The notes beneath the pieces were generated by a model. That model ran no database searches and had not been told where the DNA came from. It worked only from the letters and a program-made list of their open reading frames with translations. Shown in pieces: positions 11,270 through 23,222 of a stretch of DNA of 64,000 nucleotides; within the stretch, counting starts at the first letter, position 1; each line of letters starts with the position of its first letter. Location: assembly GCA_963402885.1 (NCBI GenBank), contig OY727095.1:9429001-9493000 (forward strand), in the 5' to 3' direction. Origin of the DNA: Antedon bifida. Lineage: Eukaryota; Echinodermata; Crinoidea; Comatulida; Antedonidae. Both the position numbers and the translations under genes were made by a program.

Positions 11270-11970
11270 GAACAAGGCCATATAGATGGCTGCAGTCCCG
11301 TGCTCATTAGTGTTTACCGACCAACCTACCAACTGACCGAAATTACTGAACATGTTGAAAAACATTTATATTTTTTTAATTTCCACGTGCGTAGCCTGTC
11401 ACTTTTGACGTGCTCGTATAACGTAATTTCGAGTTGAAAAGTAAGTCAAGAAAACAGAAATCGGGCAAAAAGAGTGCGCAATAACATTTAACGCGCAGTG
11501 CGCGCGCAAAAATCTGCGCACTCATGGCAATTTTGTAAACGCTTAAAATTGCCTGAAACGTACTCTTATTTCATCGAAAATAAATTTTGAAAATTTTAAG
11601 CGCGCGTACGCATGCGTTACATGCGCTACGCACGTAATTGTATTGCCATATGATGATTTATGCCCTGAAATTTATGAGTACCAAATTTTATTTAATTGTG
11701 ATTCATGGTTGTGAAGATATGATTACAAACGTGATTTCGTTAAATCGTGCGTACACCGCGTAATTTTTTATTGCGCACCGTGAAAACATAACCACATCGA
11801 TTCCTGGCCATAAGGAATATACTGTGAAAAATTGACTTAGCTAGATTAAACTGATATCAAGATAAGGTCAGAAAGCGATAAAACGCATAGTGATACCGGA
11901 CAGACAGACCGACAGACAGACGTGACAGACCGACATAGTGAACTATAGAGTCGCGTCCACGCGACTAAAA
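11270..11970 (+). mobile_element. Non-coding element with terminal hairpin, long form
   Basis: It starts AACAAGGCCATATAGATGGC and ends with a hairpin (AGTCGCGT-CC-ACGCGACT, 11949-11966) followed by A-rich sequence. A GACAGACA-type simple repeat lies just inside the end (11904-11930). A 130-bp version with the same two ends sits between type-A and type-B SCP genes at 30409-30540, 36553-36685, 46934-47070 and 56423-56555. The class is uncertain; a Helitron-like 3' end is one possibility, since the hairpin runs into CTAA. No coding region was recognised. Confidence 0.5.
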
Positions 11971-14090
11971 ATAATAAAAGCTATGCACAATTGCGTTCAA
12001 TCAGTTGTTTCAATGATTTCGTCGCTCAACAAAAAAACAAACAACCAGAATATCCATCCATTTTTGTTTTCTAAATAAAAGGTTCGGTTTTGTGTGTGCA
12101 TGGTCATCACGGAGAGGTGAATCTTTATCAGACATCTGTAAATTCTAATTGTGTACGGCTTATACCTTAACTCTCTCCTCATGGCTGTCATCTAAAACTG
12201 AATTGAAAATGCCAATTCTGCAACCTCACACTAATTCATATCACCAAAATCTTTCTTAATACATAAATACATGAATCGGTACGGATTAGGTCCTTGGGTC
12301 AACAACATTCACATTGTTCGCACTTATGCCTAATTAAAAAAAATACCCGCTATAGTAGGCGAGTGCCCATTGCTACTTCTTTATATCACTTTTATCCTGT
12401 AGGCCTACCGAAAGTACATTAGTTCAAGGTAATAGGTGTATAGATGGGGGCCTCAATAAATAACTGTAGCTACTTTTTTATATCACTTATATCCTGTAGG
12501 CCTACTATTTACAGTTACATATCGATCAACGTTATACGCATAAAATGCTACATTAAAACAAAAACAAGAGGATAGAGTAACACAATTAAAAAGCAGACTA
12601 CAATGGTATGAATACATAATTCAATCAAACAAACAATAAAGGAAACTAAAAAGAAAGTAAAACGAAAAACAGGAAGACCAAAAAACTAACTGGATGAAAC
12701 AAATAAAGAATGGGATATTAACACAATAACAAACCATTCTTCCCAAAAAAAAAATGGAAACAAATTGTGGAAAGCGTTATACAAAATACAGGAAACGCTA
12801 ATAAATGCTCAATAACGCATTTCACAGCTATAATAGGCCTAATGTCATCATACATATTTCGCTTTATTCCTTCACGTTTTGCTAGTTTGATTTGAAAAGT
12901 ATGCAATATATTACAATCATTGACCTTTTCGAATAATACATAAACTAGTGTACATTTTAAGTTAAGTTAACCTAAACCTTATTTATATATTTACATTTTT
13001 CACCAAATGTAGTCCTCAAGGTCAAACAATAAGCACAATCGATGTAATATCAATAAAACAGTTCAATATGTTATCAATGTTTCTATTAGTTTTACACTGT
13101 GTCATAATTTCTTGTATAAGTTTTTAGCATGGTTTTACAAAGGTTTACGAGGACGCTTGCTACATTTGTGTGAGTCAGCTTAAACGAGCATTTCTAAAGA
13201 TCGGCAAAAGGACACATATAAATACCCAAAGATCTAAATGATTCATAATTGAAGGCGGCAACATTATGAGTCTTTGCACACACAAATATCGTCATGTTAA
13301 ACGTAAATTTAAAGTATCATTTACGCATATAGGCTATCAAAGAGGCAGTCGAAACCATTTTACTCCAGGTCAAAAGTGATTTTGACATGTCTCGGTACAA
13401 TCGTTAGCAAGTAAGGTGTCGAAACTATTAAATATTTATTTTTTTTCGGTTAAACTTCTCTCGTTTTAAGTACACATTTTTACTAGAACCAGTAAATTTT
13501 TTGGTCGGTTTTGAATTTGAAGTGATGGTAATTTTACATTAGGCCTACACAGAATGCTGTACAGTTTGAGGTTCCAATAAAGTCGTTAGGCCATTTGAAT
13601 CAGGATGGAGCTACCTTTTGTAGCCTAATCTCTTTATTGGTAGAATGCTCTTAATGAACGATTATAGTACTTAAAACGCGCCTTAAATACTGCATAATAT
13701 TTTTAGGATGGGATGGTCCTTATTTACTGTATCCGAGTGATTGTACTGCAGTTTTAAATTTTTTTTTCAAATATATCTTTCGTTCCACCTTCCCAAGATG
13801 CTCACCTCCCACCCCATGCCCGAAGCGTCCTATTAGAACCAAATATATCTTTTTTTAAATTTTCTTTCGCATAATTTATATTTCAAAGACACTTTATTAT
13901 CAATACAAAAAAAGATACTATATCCATGTATGATGTTGAAACGGCGCCCCCATATTTTTGGTGAAATTGTATTGAATCTAGGGAAAAAAATGTTCGTTGC
14001 TTTGTTTATTATCTTCGCCTGTCAACGATATTTTAAATTGTTTTTGATGCAGGATTTCCAAATAATGAGGCTTCCCAGGCCCAAACAGCA
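11971..14090. other. Long stretch without recognised gene
   Basis: Mostly AT-rich, with scattered TAGGCCTA words and one short duplication (TATCACTTWTATCCTGTAGGCCTAC at about 12383 and 12480). No SCP exon, RNA gene or domain was recognised on either strand. Confidence 0.45.
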
Positions 14091-14094
14091 TTAA

Positions 14095-16905
14095 ATTCTG
14101 AACTAATGTTCTATTAGACCGGCTGCCCAGAGACATTTGGTTAGGTGAACTAGGTAGCAATATCTAACTATATGATGATGTAGAGGGTTACCTAAAGTCA
14201 ATAAAAATGGGTGTCTGTCGGGTCCCCTCCGCTGCGTATGAACGTGGGGTGCTCCGAAAGGTGCTAAAAATCGGTACAAGTTAGATGAGAGAGATACCAC
14301 CTAATTTCACCACCGAGGGAAGCCCATTGACACCCTCATACCAAATTCACAAACAACAGAAATTGTATCCACTGCAATAAGCCCGCCACACCCCCTACAC
14401 GGAGGGCCTAAACAATGGGGATAGCATAGATGAGTGAGATACCACTCACAATTAATGCTAAATTAACAAGTTGAGTTCATTGTCCTCTGTACCGCAAGTA
14501 CTAGACGCCCTAAAGTCATCAGCAACCAATATTATATGATCTAGCACATTGTAAGGAATACAGAATGGTCTATTACAGACCCCCTATGTATTGCCTTAGT
14601 CCTGGAATACCCCGCTAAATTCGACTAGATGCTATAGGCATTCAGACAACCGTTTTGAATTAAAATGAACCTATTTCCCTTTATAATTGTTTTTATCTAT
14701 TTTTTTTATTCATTTAATGAGTCTAATTTGCAAATAGGTTAATGCACTGATATACTTAATCTTTATTCAATTAAACTTTTTGTTTTGAATTTTTCTGGAA
14801 TAATGGTATTTATATTCTGGTACCTGCAAAGGATAGCCAAATGTATACCTTATATTCAAATGGGGAGGATACAACTAAAGTAGTATACATTTTATATTCC
14901 TTACAATGTGTTATAGATCATTATATCTGCAATATAACATATTGGAGAAGTGGGTATCTATCTCGAAATGTTGGAGGGTGGGGGGATGTCGGAAGGACCA
15001 GAGCAGTGTATAGGTAGTCTGTAATACGCCATTTGGTATTCCTTACAATGTGCTATAGATCTTTTTTCTGCAATAAAATATTGGAGAAGGGGGTATCTAT
15101 CTCGAAATGTTGGAGGGTGGGGGGATGTCGGAAGGACCGTACCAGAGCAGTGTATAGATAGTCTGTAATACGCCATTTGGTATTCCTTACAATGTTCTAG
15201 ATCATATAACATTGGTTGCTGGTGGTATATCTAATGTAAACTACTTGAGGTACATTAAGGGGCCCTCTAGTCGAACTTTTATTTAGGGGGTCTGTCAGGA
15301 CCAAGGCTGTGTATATGTGGTCTGCAATAAGTAATTTGGTAAACCATACAATGTTCTAGACAACATGACATTGGTTTTTGGTGGTATCTACAATATATCT
15401 AATGTAGACTACTTGAGGTAAGGGGTCTCTAGTCGAACTTTATTGGGGGCGGGGCGGCTGTAAGGATTAAGGCAGTGTAGTAGAGGTGGACTGTAAATCC
15501 AGTAGGTCTTTCTTACAATGTGCTAGGCCATATAGCATTGGTTGCTGGTGGAATCTGCAATTATTTATGTAGGCTATATTGGGGTAATGGTGTTCTCTCC
15601 TTTATCTTTAGCAAAATCTGTCAGGACCAAGGCAGTGCATAGGTGGTCTGTAATAAGGCATTTGGTATCCTTACAATGTGCGAGATAATATGATAGTGTT
15701 TTCTGGTGGTATCTCAAATAGCTAGTTGGGGGAAGGGGACTGGGTGTATAAGTGGTCTATAATAGATCATTTGGTATTTCTTACAGTGTCCTAAATGGTA
15801 TAATACTGGTTGCTGGCGGTATCTACAATCTAAGCTCTAAGATAGCTACAGTAGGCCTAGTTGGGGAAAAAGACTGGGGTGAGCGTCTCTAGTCAACTAT
15901 AGCGGGGTCTGTCAGGACCAAGTGTATAAGTGGTTTATAATAGGTCATTTGGTATTCCTTACAATGTCCTAAATCATATAATATTGGTTGCTAGTGGTAT
16001 CTACAAATAGGGGGTCTCTAGTCAAACTAGGGCGTCTGGTACTTGCGGTGCAGTGGACAATTAGTCTGTCGTTACCCATTTGGTATTGTATGAACTCCAC
16101 TTGTTTATGTCATACAACTAGTTTGTTATGGATCAGAGGGATTATAATCATTGATTAATAGGCTTAGTCATAAAGAGTAGTTACATAGTTGTAGGGCACT
16201 ATATCATTGGTGGATAATGAATGTTTTGTTGTTGAAATTGGTAAGGCTGGCGCCCACGAATTTAAAACTAAATTACTTCTTTATATAATAAATTAATTTT
16301 AGGTGGAACGCTACAAAAATAATCCTCCGTTCCTCCTCTGCATGGATACCTAATAATCAGTCTAGAACGTATCTTTGTTACGTTTTACTGTCAATCAATT
16401 TTCACATCACGCAACTTCCATTTTTCAACAATATAATATTATAATAATATAATAATTGCATAGTGAGGGATTAGTTACAGTGTTGAATTTGAATAAACCA
16501 TTGGTAGGCTTAACTTTTCCGTCACATTTTTCAATTTCCTAAAAATCTAAAATGACCTTGCTGTTATTAATAACACTAACAACATTATTCAATCAAAGAA
16601 ACGCTCTACTACACATCAGAAATAGATATGTGATGTCGGTCATTCAGTCAGGGTACACTTCTGACGACGACTAAAACAACGAAGATCAGATAAATGTATT
16701 CGTGATTTTATTTTATCTCTAGCTTGTTACATTATCATGACATATTATCGAACTTCCCCCTCCCCCTCTCGCAATGAACGACAATACAGATCTTCCTTAT
16801 CTAGGCTTGTGTGTGTAAGACAACGTCATTCATGGGAAAAGTGGCCGCTTACGGGAAGTGGCCGTTTACGGGAGGTGACCGCTTACGGGAGGTTCTGAGG
16901 GCCAA
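14095..16905. mobile_element. Large satellite-armed inverted element, copy 2
   Basis: The left part (14095-14660) carries satellite words in inverse orientation, for example ATATGATCTAGCACATTGTAAGG. The right part (14880-16100) carries the direct orientation, with units of about 150-180 bp. The element then runs through the same 0.8-kb flank as copies 1 and 3 to the 17-bp repeat at 16849-16893. Inverted satellite-like arms around a short centre resemble foldback elements. The centre (14660-14880) is AT-rich with no open frame. Confidence 0.65.
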
Positions 16906-16924
16906 CATCAAGTATTATGTCCAT

Positions 16925-17454
16925 GCGCGATATCAACGTTCTTAACGCAATGGGCCTCCCTCTAACTTCTCCAGCTAATTGTATTTTATTGTTTATGATC
17001 AGGTGGTTTAGTATTATTTATGATTTTCAGACCAATTTTAAAAGCTTTTATGCATGAAAATGGTCGGTCAAATCTGTGTAGTTTTCACATCTTCTAATCA
17101 TCTTCACAGAAATGTTTAAAACCGCGGCCTATCAATCCAATTGAAAAAAATCATTACAAAAGTCACAACCAATTTCTTTTCTATTTGCAGAGTCTGAACC
17201 TTGCCGTTTATTTGTTAAGGGAGGTGGCCGCTTACGGGAGGTGTACAGTTTACACCGTTTACACTCATCTCATTCCGGATCCGTGTGTAAATGAAACGTA
17301 ACTCAACCCGGAGGCCGGGCCGGGCCAACGGTTTACAGTGAACGAACTTTTACAATGTATGGCGTGTATAAAGATGAGTTTAGGTTATAATTATCTCTTA
17401 AGCCGTTTCAGAGTTTTGCCAACTAAAGAAGGAGCTGCACTTCCACCTATGTAG
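16925..17454. repeat. Duplicated SCP 5' flank, second copy
   Basis: It is nearly identical to 1-540, including the 17-bp motif (17219-17241) and the CGGATCCG palindromic piece (17262-17345). Confidence 0.75.
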
Positions 17455-18017
17455 TTGAAAGTGTTCGTTGAAGCGCTTGGCACAGCTTTCAAGGTCTCCT
17501 ACTCGCGTATTAAGTTTAAATTTGTTTTAAGGAATTTCAATCAAAATCATTTCTTAATTTCTTTTCAGTTTGATAAAAATGATTCTTTGTTTCATTTTCT
17601 TTTTTTAACTAAACTAGATGCTCTAAGTTATAACCACCATCTCCAAAATAGTGCACGACCCACCACCACTTACTATTTGATTTGAACTTTGTAAATTAAT
17701 TTACACAGTTTTGATATCGAATAATTGTGTTAACTGCGATAATCTATAAAACGGACACCTTTGATAAATAATAGATACAATTGACTATATTTCAATTAAG
17801 ATGATTATGTGATAAGTATGATATAATATTAAGATTTAAGCATTTAATGAATACTAAATAGAAATACATACGTACAAACACATGACATTCGTTAGAATAA
17901 TACAGATTTGATATTATTTGAAGACGATTTCTAGTGAAATTGATCATTTAATCTTATTGCTTCAACTGAGAAGTTTACTTTATTCTACACTTTGTATTTC
18001 TGTGTACATCAACTAAA
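17455..18017 (+). promoter_or_regulatory. Conserved SCP 5' region with degenerate E-box
   Basis: It keeps the CTCCTACTCGCGTATTAAG block, the CTATAAAAC block near 17742 and the conserved leader. The E-box position reads CACATG (17879-17884) instead of CACGTG. Confidence 0.6.
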
Positions 18018-18637
18018 ATGAGGACCAGAATGATTGCGATTGCTCTGTTTTTGTTGGTAATCAACAGCTCATTTGCTTTTTGGAATAACTTTCTAGGCCC
18101 ACAACGCTCGGATTTTAGTAAATTAATTTCTATTTTTTTAATTATTTATTTGAATGTGTTTGTGTGATGGAAATTATATCCAATAATTTGTCATATTTTG
18201 CTGACACAATTTGTAATTGATTCTATAATGTATTGGAGGTCGTAGTTTCGAGTTCAAACGGAGAATTAATTGCTAACAATTTACAGGAAAAACAATCTTA
18301 CCAAATTATTAAACTTTTCCAAGAAAACCTCTGAATCTGAAATAATAGAAAATACCCAGTAATGATAATAAAAGAAAAGTAATATCAGTATCATAAGTAT
18401 AATTCATTATTATTGCATTTTTAAATGTTGAAAGAAATGATATTTGTTATCATGATTGGGAGATACGTGCTTCAGAAACGTTTAAAAAATGTTTACTGGA
18501 TTACAAAGACGAGAAAAGAAATAACGAAAAAAGATAAGGGGATTGATTGAGTTATTTATAGAGCTTTTGCTTCTGCTTATTATTATTCTTATATTTTGCT
18601 ATTTTCAGACACAACTCCATGTCGTCGACAAAGTTAG
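18018..18637 (+). pseudogene. SCP-family copy with lost splice acceptor and early stop
   Basis: Exon 1 (18018-18117) encodes a good signal peptide and FWNNFLGPQRSDF. Its last base is A instead of G before the GTAAAT donor. The exon-2 homologue begins at 18425, but its acceptor AG reads AA (18423-18424). In the family frame it keeps both first cysteines (ICYHDWE..., KKCLLDY...), then meets TAA at 18535-18537, and no donor follows. An exon-3 homologue remains at 18609-18637 (TTPCRRQS, stop). Three separate lesions mark this as a decayed copy unless a cryptic site is used. Confidence 0.75.
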
Positions 18638-18639
18638 AT

Positions 18640-19790
18640 TTCTACTAAAGTTCACCCATTAAATGTATTCAAGTTACTGGTGGAATTACTATGTAACTCA
18701 TGGTAAACGATGACACACGTAAATCGCCGAATGTGTGATATTGTACCTAGCACGTCGTGTTTATGTTTTTGTAGTTTTAGTCCAAATCCATTGTTATATC
18801 CTTGCTAATTGGTTGGTTTTGTATCACGTGGCAGTAGTAATAATAACGACCAGTCCTGAAACGCGATCAGATGAATAAAATAAGCAAAAACCTAAATAAA
18901 AACGATAATATAAAACAGCCGTGGCAATTTGCAATAATCAGTGCAATGTTTACGTAGTTACGAAGAAAAACAAATAGACAAAAAAAAATGTGTTTGTAAG
19001 ATAAGATCTAATATTTTTTTTTCTAATCTGTAAACTCTTTTAATATATCTAATAACTTCAATTTGAATATAACGTATTTCTTTTAAAAATGGTTAGTTAT
19101 AGTTATATAGTTGATTGGATTTAGGCCTAATGCATTAATGATATTTTTACATAAACCGATTGAATCATGTATGATCTATATAGAAAAAATATTTAGTTTT
19201 GTGAAAAAAAATAGATCGATATCTAGCTTTGATGAAGCAATATTTAATTTTGAATTGCATTTTTGAATTTGAATTGTTATAAATATTTAGGCGTTCTACT
19301 CCACGTGTTAAGTGTGGATATAAATATCGCCAATAAACTTGAAAAAAAAGTTTTTTTGAGAAAAAGTTCTTCAAAAGCACGTTTCATGATAAAGTTTCCA
19401 GTCATTTACGCGGGAGACCAGGACCTGGGATAAAATGTATCTTTAGTACGTCAGTGCGCCCTTATTAGTACGTGTCGTCCAAAGAATAACAAGGAATATG
19501 TAGGAATTAAGCGACATACGATAAGAAAAAATACAATCATGTTTTTCCCTGCCGCTACCAATCTTTTTACGAAAGATAAATCACCCCCTTTGCATGCATT
19601 CAAAACTTTTGTTATGTACTTGTAAACGTTTATGTGCGTCTATCGGTGTGCTGATCTGGTAGGCGCTGCACTGCTGGTTGGCGTGGGTCCGTGGAGGGCC
19701 TAATCCGAATTTAGAATAATAGACGGTGAATAATATGCAAATTCATTTGATTAAATTACAAGTTTAGTATAACTGAAAATGTATACGTCA
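18640..19790. other. Intergenic stretch, nothing recognised
   Basis: AT-rich spacer between two SCP loci. No coding, RNA or repeat signature was supported. Confidence 0.45.
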
Positions 19791-19794
19791 ACAC

Positions 19795-19800
19795 CACGTG
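19795..19800 (+). promoter_or_regulatory. E-box CACGTG upstream of the 19929 gene
   Basis: CCACGTGACATTCG lies 129 bp before the ATG and matches the conserved CACGTGACATT family element. The flanks of this copy are the most divergent, which makes the conserved core more notable. Confidence 0.6.
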
Positions 19801-19928
19801 ACATTCGAAAAATTATATATAATGTTTGAAAACGAAAGAAAAATTGTCATTGAATCATTTCAAGTGTATTGCTCCAATTGAGAAGTTTACTTTATTCACT
19901 ATTTGTATTGCTTTGTACATCCACTAAA

Positions 19929-21306
19929 ATGAGTAACAACAGAATGGTATTTTCTCTGCTTTTTCTGTTGATCAACACATATATTGTGTTTGGAAATGTG
20001 TTTCAAGAACGTCTGGCTGAAGGTAAATTATTATTATTTATCTACGTCTTTTTTTTTTTTTTTTTTGTGAAGTGTTGATTTCGTGGAGTATGGTTGGTTA
20101 TTGTTTTTTTTTTTAGACGGGTTGAATAGTGTATATGATAGTAAATGAAGAGGTTAATTGGATCCTATGTACAGAGCCTCAGATATAATAATATATATTA
20201 TAATATGTTGCTTTAATTATTTATTTGATTTTAGCTCAAATGTTTGAAATGTTTTGTTTATTTTGTATTTCAATTAATTTTTAAACTTGATTTTAATAAT
20301 AATAGTAATTGCTAATTTTTGTTTTAATATCTGATAACTATTATTCAATTTAAATTATTAAAAATGCATCATAGGATAAAAAAAAGCTCGTTGCACTAAT
20401 TGCCCAGAGGTGGTATGTATAATATGAATCGACACTGATTAATATCGAGCTATTTGAAAGCAATAGAGGCCTATTATAAAACAGATCAGATTCACCAGTA
20501 ATGTAAAGGATAATAAAATGACAATATTATTAGAATTTAAAGAAAAAAATATAATTAATTTTAGATATAATTAGTATTATGATTACTGCATATTATTTAA
20601 TATCATGACATAGGCATGTTATTGTTATTATTATTTCTAGATGCTGAAATAAATGATCCTATCTGTTTTTCTGAATCGGAGATAGACGCTGCGCTATGGA
20701 GCTGCATGTCCGATTACGAAGCCAGAAAAGCAATAAAGAGATTGGAGGAAAAGAGGGGCCGTCCTTCTTGTCAATGTAAGATATCTTTATCTATTTTTTA
20801 GTTACTTTTTAGGCCTATGGTAGCATATATCCAGGTTTTTTTACAGGGGGTTCTTTTTTACACAAAAGGAAACTGTTGTCACCAAAGAGGCATAAATCAT
20901 CATCGTCATAAGCTATGTAATAGGCTAGTTAAGCATTATAAATTATTACTTATGCTAATGATCTCTAGTCCGAAAATAAATGAAAAAGGCACGTCAGGAA
21001 AATGCTTCGTTCTCACCCTTGATACGGTCTTGTTAGAGATTGACAAAACAAAAAATAGCTTCTTTCAATGATTACATGTACATGCTATATTTCATTACAG
21101 TTTAAATAATAAGAATTATAGTATCTCATTTTCTTTGATTGAATAATGTAGAATTAAATTGATGCGATGTGACTATACTTTATTTGAGAAATAAACTTAA
21201 AACTTGAAGAAATGTTAAGTGATTTGTTGATGTTTTTAGTGATGCATTTGTTCATTGAAACTGTTACACATTTTTTTGCAATATTTCAGTTACAGGACTA
21301 TGCTAA
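19929..21306 (+). CDS. SCP family, divergent intact four-cysteine precursor (81 aa)
   Basis: Function is unknown. Exons are 19929-20022, 20641-20775 and 21290-21306. Donors are GTAAAT and GTAAGA, acceptors TTTCTAG and TTTCAG, and introns are in phase 1, exactly as in the other members. The signal peptide covers about residues 1-22 (MSNNRMVFSLLFLLINTYIVFG). Mature cysteines are Cys40, Cys53, Cys75 and Cys81 (C-x12-C, x21, C-x5-C). The charged segment between them (EARKAIKRLEEKRGR) contains KR pairs. The protein ends on FTGLC, matching the YTGLC tail of the 45435 gene. AATAAA lies at 21372-21377. Conservation of exon phases and cysteines despite low identity shows this is a real, older paralogue rather than a recent copy. 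Confidence 0.85.
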
Positions 21307-21371
21307 ACCATAAGAAGACTCACCGTACTGTATGAATGCCCTGAATATTGCTGATTCTCTCATCTCTGTTT

Positions 21372-21377
21372 AATAAA
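21372..21377 (+). terminator. Polyadenylation signal of the 19929 gene
   Basis: AATAAA lies 66 bp after the stop codon. Confidence 0.6.
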
Positions 21378-21728
21378 GGAGACACTTGGATAGGAGTTCC
21401 CGTTTACGCGGGAAGTACAGTTTTGATGTTTTCTAAATAGAGGTGTCTGATGGAAGGGATTCTGCTGTAATTTTTCTTTTCAATTTCAATTTTTTTCTTT
21501 CTTTTTTCGTATTTTGGTGTTAGATTAGTGTGTAATATCAAGAACTTGTGTAAAAACAATCAATGTTGATTGAACGAGTTGCTGTACATCAGTCTCGTGA
21601 ATAAATCAAGTTTATATATATAATATAGTATAGCAAGCCTATAACGTCGCAGAAACTTATATTTCTTTTCGTTTATAAATCCCTATCAATCCATTCTTGT
21701 TGTTTGTTCTTCCGATCCCATGTAATGT

Positions 21729-22240
21729 TTTTTTTTCAATTCAATTCAATTTAATTTATTTCCACAATATTTTAACATACATACAGGATAATAAATGCAA
21801 TGAAGTAATCATGTGGTGGTGGGGGTGGGGTGTGGGAGAGTCATATAAGTCAGAAAGATATAACTATTATTAAATACGAATACGAAAAAGAAAAAAATAT
21901 ATACATAAACTAATGATAAATAAAAGAAAACAAAGCTACAATTTCTATTTAAACCATATTATCCTATCTTAACTGGTGTTATAAAATATATATATTCAAC
22001 GTTCATCATATCTTGAAAGTAAATAGTTCTTGTGTACTAATTTAAATTTAGAAGTTGTAGATGCATTTTTACTATCTACATGGATTGAATTCCATAATTT
22101 AGCTCCTTGGTATTTAATAGAGTTCTTGATCAAATTGTGTGTACAGTTAGGTAACATATAATCATTTGCATTGCGTGTATCATGACTATGTAGTTGACTA
22201 TGTTTTACGACGTCATACCAAACAATACAGATTTTGGTGT
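21729..22240 (-). mobile_element. Non-LTR retrotransposon 3' end, 5'-truncated
   Basis: Read on the minus strand, 22238-21996 encodes the typical C-terminus of a LINE reverse transcriptase, including HSHDTRNANDYMLPN and KYQGAKLWNSIHVDS, ending in a stop at 21996. A 3' UTR follows and ends in an AATTG-type repeat and a poly-A (poly-T on the plus strand, about 21729-21752). The catalytic domain is absent, so this is a dead 5'-truncated insertion, probably of the CR1/jockey group. Confidence 0.8.
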
Positions 22241-22488
22241 ATTATTGTTATTGAGTTAGGCCTACGATATGGTAATAGGCCTACATGAATTTGAATTGGT
22301 AAAATAATTTAATAATAAAATAATATTTCTACAGTAGTAGTAGCTTGATTCAATAGTTGTTGAATATATATAATACGTACATTTTTGTATTTTTAAATTG
22401 TTTGTATTCGTAATAAATGGTAATGGTATACATTTTGTGAATGTAAATGTTTTCAATGTTTTGAGAATCAAAAAACAATTCATTCGTG

Positions 22489-22587
22489 GGTCTGTCTACA
22501 CTATCCAACTTTATGTGACAAAAAAAATGTTACGTGTTCATATATTTTTTTTGTCAAACTAGTTTGATAGTGTAGACAGAGCTTTAG
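22489..22587. mobile_element. Short MITE with CTGTCTACACTATC inverted ends
   Basis: The left end TCTGTCTACACTATCCAAC is mirrored by the right end TTTGATAGTGTAGACAGAGC. The family is abundant in the 31-64 kb units (32588-32766, 32901-33078, 40763-40948, 60676-60862). No coding capacity. Confidence 0.8.
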
Positions 22588-22989
22588 AGAAAATGCAATA
22601 GCAGTCAACTCATGAAATACCATCCAAACTTACCTCAAGAGTAGACATATTAACCGTTCTAATAGTCAATCTTTCAACGCATAGGCCGATTCAAGAAGAA
22701 ATTAATTATTTCTCCGTGGAATAACATAGATTCTATATTATTATGGACAAATCGACGACCCATGTGCCATGTTGTTCCCGAACGCAGTGCGCGTTGGCCT
22801 CCTTTCGTATCTCTCATGACGCACCACAAGCAACTAGTCAGTCAGAAATTCATCAAAATATGGTGGCCGCCGATACATTGTGCGCGGTATTGGTAAATGC
22901 TGGTTCGGTGCAGACTGCAAATTTACAAAGTTCCAGACTTTTATAACGTACTATATGGATATTGTATTCGATAAAATGGGATTTAGTGG

Positions 22990-23222
22990 CAGAAAACAAA
23001 TTTATTATGAAAATATGAAATTAAGGGCGTTGCCCGGGCCACTAGGGCAACAACCGTGGGCCCGCCCCTGCTCCGAAATCCGTGCACCGGATTACGTCCG
23101 TATGGAATCCGGTATGCGTTAGTGTGAACGCTTGTATTCTTTAACACTAGGCCTATACCCAATTTCCGCGATTTTTTCTCCGGCCCCGGACCGGAATCCG
23201 GGCTTGATGTGAACGCATTACA
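22990..23222. mobile_element. GC-rich palindromic MITE
   Basis: Two arms rich in CCGGAATCCGG and GTGAACGC words face each other. They are related to pieces at 9985-10160 and 50642-50870. The element abuts the left arm of satellite element 3. Confidence 0.6.
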
